Of a stretch of 64,000 nt of DNA, positions 35,924-43,444 are shown one piece after another. The notes under the pieces are model-generated. The model had not been told where the DNA came from and did not search any database. It was given only the letters and a program-made list of their open reading frames with translations. The DNA is from Streptomyces sp. HPF1205 (GTDB lineage: Bacteria; Actinomycetota; Actinomycetes; Streptomycetales; Streptomycetaceae): assembly GCF_020400825.1 (NCBI RefSeq), contig NZ_JAINVH010000037.1, positions 19,653 through 83,652 of the forward strand. The letters run 5' to 3'. The position numbers and the translations under genes are program-made. Numbering within the stretch: position 1 is the stretch's first letter; the number at the start of each line of letters is the position of its first letter.

Positions 35924-36106
35924 CGGGCTGCGGGCTCGGGTCGGGTCGGGTCGCTGGTGTCGCCGGGGTCGTCGCGCCGAGGAGGCGTGGCGACCCCGCG
36001 TTCACTCCCAAGTAGGACTCCCACCCAGACTTGAACTACGGTATAAATTCTATCGGCGGTGGCGTTCCTCCCGTCACCGACCGGCAACCGTGAAGCGGAG
36101 ACGACC
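35924..36106. promoter_or_regulatory. PKS-tetR intergenic region with hairpin and promoter-like AT patch
   Basis: An inverted repeat (CGGGGTCG and CGACCCCG, long loop, about 35967-36000) may terminate PKS transcription. Past it, the AT-rich stretch TTGAACTACGGTATAAATTC near 36031-36050 is the probable promoter of the TetR gene. No gene is seen. Confidence 0.45.
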
Positions 36107-36748
36107 ATGGCCCCAGACCCAGCAGACGGGACCCAGCCCACCGGCCGACGAGAACGCAACAAGCAGCGGGTCAAAGCGCGCCTTTACGCATCCGCGCTGG
36201 CCCTGTTCGCCGAGCAGGGTTACGACCGCACCTCGGTCGACGAGATCGCCGAACGCGCCGACGTCGCACGCGGCACCTTCTTCAACTACTTCCAGCGCAA
36301 GGAAGACATCATCAGCGCCTGGGGTCAGGAGCGTCGGACCAAATTGCTCGACTCTCTCGCACAGGACCACGTCCAGGACTCGCACGCCATCGCCCGGCTG
36401 GAGCGCTGCATGTCGGCGCTGGCCCGGATCAACGAGGAAGAACGCGAGGTCACCACGGCCATGCTGTCGGCCTGGGTCAAGGCCGGCCGGCCGCTGACCG
36501 AGGAGCCGTACGTGGCGCAGATATTCGCCGACATCGTCGACACGGGCGCGCGCTGCGGCGACCTCGCCGCCGGCCTGGTCCCCGAGCGGGTCGGCAACCT
36601 GCTGCGCGACGTGTACTTCGGAGCCCTGTTCCGCTGGTCGCAGCGCGCCCTCGACACCGAGCCGGGCGAGCTCGACGAGGAGCTCCAGGCCGTCCTCAAA
36701 CTCCTCCTCGACGGCATCGCCGTTCCCGAACCGGCCCAGCGGGTCTGA
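36107..36748 (+). CDS. TetR-family regulator downstream of the PKS
   Basis: The 213-residue protein has an N-terminal Arg/Lys-rich lead (GRRERNKQRVKARL), then the helix-turn-helix ALFAEQGYDRTSVDEIAERA and VARGTFFNYFQRKEDII, a strong TetR match. ATG at 36107 is used; the in-frame GTG at 36059 would place coding sequence over the promoter patch. The ligand domain is generic. Its location at the end of the PKS suggests pathway control or self-resistance sensing, but no exporter is adjacent. Confidence 0.92.
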   Translation: MAPDPADGTQPTGRRERNKQRVKARLYASALALFAEQGYDRTSVDEIAERADVARGTFFNYFQRKEDIISAWGQERRTKLLDSLAQDHVQDSHAIARLERCMSALARINEEEREVTTAMLSAWVKAGRPLTEEPYVAQIFADIVDTGARCGDLAAGLVPERVGNLLRDVYFGALFRWSQRALDTEPGELDEELQAVLKLLLDGIAVPEPAQRV

Positions 36749-36769
36749 CGGGGCCGACGACGGGACGCC

Positions 36770-36900
36770 GACGGGGGTCGGACGGGGGTCCGAGGGAAGC
36801 CTGACGGGGGTCGGACGGGGGTCCGAGGGAAGCCTGACGGGGGTCGGACGGGGGTCCGAGGGAAGCCTGACGGGGGTCGGACGGGGGTCCGACGGGGGTT
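36770..36900. repeat. 33-bp tandem repeat array
   Basis: Three identical 33-bp copies (36770-36802, 36803-36835, 36836-36868) each begin GACGGGGGTCGG and end GAGGGAAGCCT. A fourth diverged copy continues to about 36900. The array lies in the 240-bp gap between the TetR gene and the kinase gene, outside supported coding sequence. Confidence 0.88.
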
Positions 36901-36988
36901 CGACGCGGCCTGACGGGCCGTCGTCCCGCCGTGCGCGTCGGGGCGTGGGGCGGTGGGTCCGGTCGTGTCGAGTCGTGTCGTGTCGAGT

Positions 36989-37897
36989 TCAGCGGAACCA
37001 CCAGGTCAGCGCCGCTGCCACCAGGAACGTGACGACGGCCGCGAGCCAGACCGCGAGGCGGGACGGCCGCGCCGACCCGGCCGGCGTCCATTCCCCGGCC
37101 TGGCGTGACAGCAGTGCGTCCGCGAACTCCCGGGCGGTGCCCGGCCGGTCGCCGGGGTCCGCGGACAGCGCGGCCCGCAGGAGCGCGCCGACGGCCTTCG
37201 GCACCTGAAGCTCCCCGGGAACCGCAGGCGGCGAGGACTTCGACGCCTGCTCCGGCGTGAGGTGCGCGCGGCCGCCGGAACCGAACGGTTTGCGCCCGGT
37301 CAGCAGCTCGAACGTCACGGCGCCCAGGGCGTACACGTCGGCCCGGCCGTCGAACCCGCCGGTCTGGAAGGCCTGTTCGGGTGCCATGTACGCGGGGGTG
37401 CCGGTGGTCACGGTCAGCCCCGAGGCGTCGGCGAGCCGCTTCGCGCTGCCCAGGTCCGCGACCAGGACGGCCGCGGGCGTGCGGCCGGTGTCGAGCAGGA
37501 GGTTCGACGGCTTGATGTCGCGGTGGACCACACCCGCGTCATGGAGCACCTGCACGGCGTACCCGGCCTCCGCCGCCAGCCGCAGTGCCTCCGCGGGCCC
37601 GCACTGCCCGATGCTGTCGGCCAGCGTGCCGCCCCTGACGTAGTCCATGACGAAGTAGGGCCGGTCGTCCTGGACGCCGATGTCGTGGACGCGCACCACG
37701 CGCGGGCTGGAGATCCTGCGCAGCAGCCTGGCCTCCGCCAGGAACCGCTCCCGCACGTCGGCGTTCGACGCCCAGTTGTCGGCCAGCACCTTGACGGCGA
37801 CGTCCGTGTCGAGCTCGGGATCGTACGCTTTCCACACGGTGGCGAACGACCCCGCTCCCAGCCTGTCCTCGAGGAGGTAACGGCCCAGCTTCCGCAT
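36989..37897 (-). CDS. Membrane-anchored serine/threonine protein kinase
   Basis: This 302-residue kinase has a complete PknB-type catalytic domain: YLLEDRLGAGSFATVWKAYD (glycine loop), VAVKVLADNW (Lys), VVHRDIKPSNLLL (catalytic Asp), VADLGSAKRL (DLG in place of DFG), and GTPAYMAPEQA (activation-loop end). After about residue 270, PSRLAVWLAAVVTFLVAAALTWWF is one transmembrane helix with only a few residues beyond it, so there is no extracellular sensor. ATG at 37897. It is divergent from an ECF sigma factor 127 bp away, suggesting a signalling module. Confidence 0.94.
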   Translation of the reverse strand: MRKLGRYLLEDRLGAGSFATVWKAYDPELDTDVAVKVLADNWASNADVRERFLAEARLLRRISSPRVVRVHDIGVQDDRPYFVMDYVRGGTLADSIGQCGPAEALRLAAEAGYAVQVLHDAGVVHRDIKPSNLLLDTGRTPAAVLVADLGSAKRLADASGLTVTTGTPAYMAPEQAFQTGGFDGRADVYALGAVTFELLTGRKPFGSGGRAHLTPEQASKSSPPAVPGELQVPKAVGALLRAALSADPGDRPGTAREFADALLSRQAGEWTPAGSARPSRLAVWLAAVVTFLVAAALTWWFR

Positions 37898-38024
37898 GTG
37901 GCACCATTCTGCCCGAACCGGGGGAGCCGTGGAATCCGCCGGCCCACAGGCGACGAGCACCGAAGAGCGCCGGAGAGCACGGAAGCGAACGGCAGCGGAC
38001 GGAAGCGGACGGGAAGACGGCAGG

Positions 38025-38570
38025 GTGAGCGACGAGGACGAGCTGGCGCGGCTCGTGGCATCCGCGCGGGCGGGCGACCGCGCGGCGATGGACCGCCTCC
38101 TCGTCAAGCTCCGGCCCACCGTCATGCGCCGCTGCTCCAGGTTCCTTCCGCACCACGTGGACGCCGAAGAGGCCGCGCAGGACGCCCTGCTGTCCATCAG
38201 CACCCACCTGCACGAGTACGGGGGGCGGGGCTCGTTCCTGGGGTGGGTGACCGTGATCGCCTCGAACGCCGCCAGGTCGACGTACCGCTCGATGCGCCGC
38301 CGCGCGGAGGACAGCCACGCGGTCGTGCCCGAGGGCGCCGACCCGCGGACGACGAGCGTCATCGCGGGCACCCGGCTGGACCTGATGGAGTCGCTGGCCG
38401 CGCTGGAGGAGCGGCACCCGGCCCTGGTGGAATCCTTCGTGCTGCGTGACCTGGGAGACCTCACGTATGGCCAGATCGCCGAGATCACCGACGCTCCGCT
38501 GGGCACCGTCAAGGACCGCATCCACCAGGCCCGCCGCTTCATGCGGGACCGCCTCGGCGGCGGCTTCTGA
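38025..38570 (+). CDS. ECF-type RNA polymerase sigma factor
   Basis: The 181-residue protein has a sigma region 2 (DAEEAAQDALLSISTHLHEY, then GSFLGWVTVIASNAARSTY) and region 4 (LTYGQIAEITDAPLGTVKDR followed by HQARRFMRDRL). Length is typical of ECF factors. GTG at 38025 is chosen for the GGAAG upstream and because sequence before it lacks sigma similarity. No classical anti-sigma factor follows; a secreted protein comes next. The divergent kinase may act as its regulator, an inference from position. Confidence 0.9.
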   Translation: MSDEDELARLVASARAGDRAAMDRLLVKLRPTVMRRCSRFLPHHVDAEEAAQDALLSISTHLHEYGGRGSFLGWVTVIASNAARSTYRSMRRRAEDSHAVVPEGADPRTTSVIAGTRLDLMESLAALEERHPALVESFVLRDLGDLTYGQIAEITDAPLGTVKDRIHQARRFMRDRLGGGF

Positions 38571-38633
38571 GGCGCCCCGGGCCGCCGCCCGTGGCCGGCG
38601 CCCGTGCGCGCGAGAGAGCCCGGAGGTGACGCC

Positions 38634-39356
38634 GTGCGGATCCGTACGACCGTCGCCGTCCTGACCGCCGCCGTCGTACTCGGCGTGCTGACCGGCCGGT
38701 TCGTCCTGCCCGCCCGCTCCACGGCGGCCGCACCCGTCAGGGGGGCCACTGGCGCCCCGGCGCCGAAGCCCGCCGCCGGCCCCATGACCGACGGGCACTT
38801 GGTGACGGCGGCCGCGTTCAAGGCGGCCGGGATCTCCCGGCCGATCTACGTACGGGACCGCGTCGGGGACGGCGTGTACGCCAACGCGGCCTGCGCGGGC
38901 GAGAAGACCCTCGGCCAGACCCTGGGCGGGCAGGGCGCGCACTTCCGCGGACTGGTGACGGCCAGGGACACGGACCCCGGCGACCCCACGCTGGCGGCCG
39001 ACGTCAAGGACCAGGTCGCACGCGAGGTCGCCGCCGACGCCGGGAGCCCGGCGCTGACCCGTAACTACACCGAGCGCCTCCTGCTGGAGGAGGTGCCGTG
39101 CCAGGACGAACCGGCCGGCCACTGGGTCTACGGGCCGACGCACACGATCGACGTCGCCCCGGGCATCAGCGCGTACTGGCTGGGCGCTTACGGCGGCGGC
39201 CTGAACACCGCGGGGACCGCGCCGCGCGGCAAGGAGCCGTGCGGGGGCATCGCCGTCCTCGGGAACGGCTCGCACTACGGGGTCCTGGAGGTCGACGCCT
39301 GCCTGGGCACGGCCGCGATGACGCGGGTGGTGCGCGCGGCCGTGACCCGGCTCTGA
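38634..39356 (+). CDS. Exported protein of a tandem pair with CQDEPAGHW motif
   Basis: This 240-residue protein starts with a signal or anchor segment, VAVLTAAVVLGVLTGRFVL, then a Pro/Ala linker. The rest is an extracytoplasmic domain with four conserved-looking cysteines (for example ANAACAGEK and EVPCQDEPAGHW). It shares the CQDEPAGHW-x-YG block and the general layout with the gene 187 bp downstream, so they are paralogues. GTG 38634 has GGAGG eight bases upstream. It follows the sigma gene by 63 bp and is likely co-transcribed. Function unknown; PknH-type sensor domains have a comparable cysteine arrangement, but I cannot confirm this. Confidence 0.85.
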   Translation: MRIRTTVAVLTAAVVLGVLTGRFVLPARSTAAAPVRGATGAPAPKPAAGPMTDGHLVTAAAFKAAGISRPIYVRDRVGDGVYANAACAGEKTLGQTLGGQGAHFRGLVTARDTDPGDPTLAADVKDQVAREVAADAGSPALTRNYTERLLLEEVPCQDEPAGHWVYGPTHTIDVAPGISAYWLGAYGGGLNTAGTAPRGKEPCGGIAVLGNGSHYGVLEVDACLGTAAMTRVVRAAVTRL

Positions 39357-39405
39357 GGCCCGGCCCTCCGTACCCCGGCCCCCTACCCAGCCCCGCTCCG
39401 TACCA

Positions 39406-39419
39406 GTGACGCAGATCAC
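39406..39419 (+). promoter_or_regulatory. Crp-like binding site
   Basis: GTGA-CGCAGA-TCAC fits the GTGA-N6-TCAC core of Crp-family sites. It lies 124 bp before the second exported-protein gene, in the 187-bp gap after the first. In streptomycetes this element precedes several secreted cell-wall and resuscitation genes, so control by Crp is plausible. Confidence 0.6.
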
Positions 39420-39542
39420 ACCCTTCCCGGGGCCCCGCGGCCGATCGCCGTCCAACTTCCGCCGTGGTCGCGGCATCTCCCCGGATGTACGGCGCGCGTC
39501 GCCGTCGTGACCGCACAACCACAGACCACACAGGGGGATGAG

Positions 39543-40241
39543 ATGTTCGACAACGCAGCAGCAGGCGGGAAGCTCTCGCGCCATGGCCGTACCGCCGCGG
39601 TGGCGGCGTGCGTCGGGGCCGCGCTGATCGCGGTCGGCGCGGGCGCGCGCTCGGCCGCCGCGAGCGCGGACCCGCACACGGCGAGCCGGCCGGCGGCCGT
39701 GCGCGCCGCCGCGGTGGCCGCGCCCGGCCTGGGCTCCGGCAGCCTGGTCCAGAGCGAGGACTTCTTCCAGCAGGGCCTGGCCCCGGTCGGCGCGACGGTG
39801 GACCTGACCGGGAAGCAGGCCCTGTCGGCGTGCACCGGCGAGGAGACCATGCGGGCGCTGACCGCGGCGAAGGCCGCCGCCTATGCCGACGTGACCTGGA
39901 CCTTCGACACCAAGGGCGCACTGCTGACCGAATCCGCCGCGGACGGTTCGACCGACGCGGCGGCGGTCTCGTACGAGAAGCGGCTGGGTGGGCTGGTGCG
40001 CGGCTGCCAGGACGAGCCGGCCGGCCACTGGTACTACGGCGCCGGCCACGCCTTCACCACTCAGGCCGGCGAGGGCACGTGGTACCCGGCCTTCAACGGC
40101 GACGGCAAGGCCGCCGGCGGTGTCGCCGTCATCCGCGGTGGCCACAGGTTCGGCATCGTCGAACTCTCCGGCCGGCCCAGCGACGACCCCTCTTACATTG
40201 CGGGCATCGCCGCGGCGGCCCTCAACCGCCTGGCGGACTGA
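39543..40241 (+). CDS. Exported paralogue with CQDEPAGHW motif
   Basis: The 232-residue protein has an N-terminal signal peptide (Arg-rich start, then AAVAACVGAALIAVGAGA with an Ala-rich cleavage region). The secreted domain contains LSACTGEETM and GGLVRGCQDEPAGHWYYGAG, sharing the CQDEPAGHW block with the preceding exported protein and ending in the same helical pattern. A strong GGGGGATGAG ribosome binding site precedes ATG 39543. It has its own promoter region with a Crp-like site. Function unknown. Confidence 0.87.
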   Translation: MFDNAAAGGKLSRHGRTAAVAACVGAALIAVGAGARSAAASADPHTASRPAAVRAAAVAAPGLGSGSLVQSEDFFQQGLAPVGATVDLTGKQALSACTGEETMRALTAAKAAAYADVTWTFDTKGALLTESAADGSTDAAAVSYEKRLGGLVRGCQDEPAGHWYYGAGHAFTTQAGEGTWYPAFNGDGKAAGGVAVIRGGHRFGIVELSGRPSDDPSYIAGIAAAALNRLAD

Positions 40242-40265
40242 ACCGGTTCCCACCTGCCGGGAACG

Positions 40266-40325
40266 GTGCCGCCACCGTCACCGCCACCGCCACCGGTGCC
40301 GTCACCGGCACCGCCACCGGCACCC
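40266..40325. repeat. Degenerate CACCGC/CACCGT triplet-like repeat
   Basis: About ten head-to-tail variants of the hexamer CACCGC or CACCGT run directly after the exported-protein gene and before its terminator. Confidence 0.75.
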
Positions 40326-40328
40326 GAA

Positions 40329-40359
40329 CGGCGGCGCAGTCTGTCAGGCTGCGCCGCCG
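40329..40359. terminator. Terminator after the exported-protein gene
   Basis: An 11-bp perfect stem (CGGCGGCGCAG and its complement) with a nine-base loop lies about 90 bp after the stop codon. Confidence 0.8.
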
Positions 40360-41091
40360 CTGTGGTTCCCGAGCTCCATCGCGCCCCCTGTCCGCGGACG
40401 GGCCTCCTCCACGACGCACCGGAAACCGCTGTCGGCCGTCCGGCGGCATGAGCCCGGTTCGGACAGGCGGACGGCGGGCCACTGATGCTGTCGTCCGAAT
40501 TCGTCTACGCGTTCGCCGTCACATCGGTCGCCTGTGAAGCAAGAGTGAGAGCTGGGAACACTGCTTCGCGAACAGAAATCGTCCCGGGGCGGAGATGGGT
40601 GACCAGCCCGTAGGATTACCGGAACGAAAGAGCGTGGTCCCGTGAAAGCCGCCTGGGTGGCGGGGGTGCGCCCCGAAACCACCCAGGCGGCGCGGACTTG
40701 GCACGAGGTGCGACGCCCGGCACGATACCGGCCTTACCGAGCAGGGAACCGCCCGACGGAGTGCACGGTGTGTCAATTCGGTGCACGCGCCGGGCCTCGG
40801 GCCTTGTGACGGACGTGGCGCGGCCGATCCGTCTCCCGGGAGCGGGGGCTTGCGGAAGTCAGCGCACAAGAAGGAAGAACCGTTCGCCCAGCACGGAAAA
40901 GATCGCCTTCGGAGGTGCCGTGATGGCTTGCTCGAAGGATCTCCGCCAAGGGGGTGGCGACAGCGGGTGTTCGCAGTCCGCCGATCCCGCGACTCACCGG
41001 GTTCCGCAGTGCACCGGGCATGCATTCTGCCCCTATCGAGCGGGGAATCACCCTGCGGGCAGGGTTCCGGGGAGCTGGGACCTCGCGCTCC
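40360..41091. other. 730-bp gene-poor stretch containing a long hairpin
   Basis: No frame in this stretch has convincing codon usage and start signals. The most striking element is an inverted repeat, GCCGCCTGGGTGG (40648-40660) against its exact complement (40679-40691), with an inner hairpin CGGGG/CCCCG in the loop. That makes a stable two-tier stem. It could be a terminator or part of a structured RNA. The sequence is less GC-biased than the surrounding genes. Confidence 0.5.
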
Positions 41092-41343
41092 TCACACCAT
41101 CCAGAGCTGCCTGATGTTCTTACCGTCCTTGGACTTGATGAGGACTTCGCTGTCCTTGGCCGTCTCCTCGTCCAGTAGCGCGAGTATGGCGACGGCGCGG
41201 CGGATTGTCTCGGTGATGGACACCCCCCGACGCTTCCGGTACACGCGGATCTTCTCGGCCGTGTCCTGGTTGATGTTCACGCTCAGCCTGCTGACTTGCT
41301 GCGTGTCGACGACCGACGCCGGCGCGGTGGAGTCCTTTGGCAT
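41092..41343 (-). CDS. Ribbon-helix-helix DNA-binding protein
   Basis: The 83-residue protein has a short disordered N-terminus and then RLSVNINQDTAEKIRVYRKR followed by GVSITETIRRAVAILALLDE, the strand-helix-helix pattern of CopG/Arc-type proteins, and a basic C-terminal tail ending IRQLWMV. A GGGGAG ribosome binding site precedes ATG 41343. Such proteins bind palindromes as dimers of dimers and act in plasmid control, antitoxins or autoregulation. No toxin gene is adjacent. A large palindrome lies about 180 bp upstream and is the likely target. Confidence 0.87.
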   Translation of the reverse strand: MPKDSTAPASVVDTQQVSRLSVNINQDTAEKIRVYRKRRGVSITETIRRAVAILALLDEETAKDSEVLIKSKDGKNIRQLWMV

Positions 41344-41519
41344 GGCAATGCTCCCCTTTGTGAAGACGTCGCGAGAAGACGGGCATGTGCAGCCACTTCC
41401 GTCCCCCGGGGGCCAACACCGCCCGGGATTGACGCGGCCGTGCTCTCGGTTCCCCCTCTGGACCGACTCGCACGTCAAGCGTCGCTGTGCCCGCGCTTTG
41501 CGCGACATCGCACGAATGA

Positions 41520-41557
41520 ACGACGAGGGCTACTCCCGCGGGAGTACGCCTCGTCGT
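41520..41557. promoter_or_regulatory. 38-bp palindrome upstream of the ribbon-helix-helix gene
   Basis: Outer arms ACGACGAGG and CCTCGTCGT flank an inner perfect palindrome TACTCCCGCGGGAGTA, with two mismatched positions on each side between them. It is the most symmetrical site in the window and fits a binding site for the adjacent RHH protein, or a cruciform-type site. Confidence 0.65.
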
Positions 41558-41898
41558 GAACGTAGCAACGAGAGTAGGCGACGCGATGCCGAGTGTTCGG
41601 GCAGGCACGGACAGGACATGACCCAACGAGCACCCATTTCGCCTCCCGCCAGCCACTTCAGCAGATCGCTTGTCCCTCAGTGTGTGGGTTGGGAAGGGTT
41701 GTTGTCAAGTAAGAACACACATGGATTGTGGCTCGCGTGAGCACACGATGCGTACTGTATCCACATCACAGGTGGATCAGATGCACAAAAGATCATCACT
41801 GAGTGTGATATTCTTCCCCACAGGCATAGCCTGGGGGTCTTGAGGCCCAGCCGCCATCCCTTCGCTCGCACGAGCGACCCGCAGAGGGGACACGACCC
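41558..41898. promoter_or_regulatory. AT-richer control region before a small orphan gene
   Basis: The segment 41690-41830 is much richer in A/T than its flanks. It contains inverted repeats TCCAC/GTGGA (41769-41785) and ATCAC/GTGAT (41798-41812). It probably holds the promoter of the 108-residue gene; no other gene is seen. Confidence 0.45.
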
Positions 41899-42225
41899 AT
41901 GGAGAACCAGACCTCGGTGCAAGGGGAGTCGACGCTGCTCAAGGGCGTCGTCCAGCTCTGCTGCCAGGCCCGGCGCCATTACGTCTCGCCGGGCCTGGAA
42001 TGGCACAACGAGTCCATGGCGCAAGTCCGCGGCACCGGGCCCGACGATCCCTCGACCGGCGAAGGCATCATCGGCCGTCACGACACCGACGACATCCCCG
42101 ACACCGGCATCGAGTTGCGCCGCGAGGACGAACTCCCCGCGACCGGTGCGGCCTACGTGCTGGGGGACCCCCTGCTCCTCGCGCCCTGCATCGGCGGGCC
42201 ACAGGGATGTGCGTGGCGTAGGTAG
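41899..42225 (+). CDS. 108-residue protein of unknown function
   Basis: I do not recognise this protein. It is 108 residues, soluble, with a helical start (STLLKGVVQLCCQARRHY), a LEWHNESMAQVRG segment and an acidic central part (GRHDTDDIPDTGIEL) before a hydrophobic GDPLLLAPCIGG near the end. A GAGGGGA ribosome binding site lies at normal distance and the A/T-rich promoter region is directly upstream, which supports it as a real gene. It may belong with the next small membrane protein. Confidence 0.6.
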   Translation: MENQTSVQGESTLLKGVVQLCCQARRHYVSPGLEWHNESMAQVRGTGPDDPSTGEGIIGRHDTDDIPDTGIELRREDELPATGAAYVLGDPLLLAPCIGGPQGCAWRR

Positions 42226-42423
42226 GGCCCGCGGCGCCGACGGTCACGGACCGGGCGCGGCACGGCTCTCGTTCACGGAGGACCGGCGTACTCCTTGAAA
42301 CCGGTACCCCACCGCCTGTGGACGAGTCCACCGAGAAAACGGCCACCGCGGCCGGCGCGGTGAGTCGGCATTCCGGCACCGGAACCGATGTCCACGGCTT
42401 CCGGGCACAACAGGGAGGGGCCT

Positions 42424-42792
42424 ATGAGCGAGGACGGCACGGACCCGTTTCAGCCGGGCGGCGACCCGCCGGGCGACGGCATCATCATCTCGACGCCCGC
42501 GCCCGCGCAGGACGACGAGTTCACCGAGCACGACCCTCCCGCGTCCACCGGTGCCGACTGGATCAGGACGAAAGAGCTCCACATGAGTGAGACCCGCCGC
42601 ACGCTCGCCGTCGGTCTCCTCTGGGTCGTCGCCGGCCTGTCCGGCGTGCCGACGGCCGCTCTCATCGCCGGCCACTGGCTCCACTTCACGGGCGACGATT
42701 ACCAGAAGGTGAGCCTGATGTTCACCCCCATCGTGGCCTTAGCCAGCGCTGCGTTCGGCTTCTTCTTCGCAAGCGACGAACGCAACCGCTAG
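42424..42792 (+). CDS. Small membrane protein with acidic N-terminus
   Basis: This 122-residue protein has an acidic Pro/Gly-rich first half and then two hydrophobic helices: RTLAVGLLWVVAGLSGVPTA and VSLMFTPIVALASAAFGFFF. The tail is SDERNR. GGAGGGG lies six bases before ATG 42424. No family is recognised. The two-helix end with a long disordered head resembles small effectors or sensors of conflict loci, but nothing proves that here. Confidence 0.68.
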   Translation: MSEDGTDPFQPGGDPPGDGIIISTPAPAQDDEFTEHDPPASTGADWIRTKELHMSETRRTLAVGLLWVVAGLSGVPTAALIAGHWLHFTGDDYQKVSLMFTPIVALASAAFGFFFASDERNR

Positions 42793-42849
42793 GAGCGCAC
42801 TGAAGATGCGGGCCGGATCAGCGAGCGGCGTCCGGTGCTCCCCCAGAGC

Positions 42850-42883
42850 TCCGCCTGGGAGGCGCTCCCAGACGCGAGGCGGA
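42850..42883. terminator. Probable terminator
   Basis: Outer arms TCCGCCT and AGGCGGA surround an inner hairpin GGGAG-GCG-CTCCC, 58 bp after the stop of the small membrane protein gene. Confidence 0.6.
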
Positions 42884-43444
42884 CGGATTCGCCGATAGTG
42901 GCTTCGCATCGGCGGATTCGGCCGACGCAGGGGTCCTGTCGAGCCGGGTGCCGGGATGGTGTCCCAGTACCTCCGGCGGCGATGCAGGCCGCTTCGGCCG
43001 CGTAGAACTCCTGCGGTACGGCCAAGGCGTCGCCTTGTGCGCGTACGCCTGCGCGCGGCCCGGCCATGCCGCCGGCCGCGGTAACGCGCCTGCCGCCTGC
43101 GCACCCCGTCCGCCGACCTCACGTTTCGCTCAGATCCGGTGTGGCACCGCTCGCCCGGGCGCACACTGCGTGTACGGGGTGCGTTGGATTCCGGAAGCAG
43201 CGGGGGGATGGCGGGAATCATGCGGGTCTGGCTTTCCAGGAAGGGCAGCCGGCTGCTGGACATGATGTCGCGGCGGCGCAGGATGGCGAAGTACGCGGAC
43301 CCCGGGGCGCATCGGCGGGGCGCCCCGGACCGGGACTCGCTGCTGCCCTCCAACCACACCCGGATGCCGCTGCCGTAAGGCTGTTGACGTACGGGTGCCG
43401 GGGGCGGGGGCGGGCGCCCGTGGTGGGGGCGGGCGTTGGAGGTG
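42884..43444. other. 560-bp stretch without a supportable gene
   Basis: Several frames are open here in both directions but none has a good start signal with normal third-position GC bias. A short plus-strand reading near 43209-43378 (RVWLSRKGSRLLDMMSRR) could be a decayed remnant. I see no strong hairpins or repeats. Confidence 0.4.

Noticed and set aside
36696..37091. Frame translating the 33-bp repeats (ASLGPPSDPRQ units)
   Set aside because: The repeat is in frame only because 33 is divisible by three; no ribosome binding site and it runs into the kinase gene frame.
42739..43378. Open frames in both directions in the 42.8-43.4 kb interval
   Set aside because: No start signal, no recognised motif and abnormal composition; recorded as a gene-free stretch.
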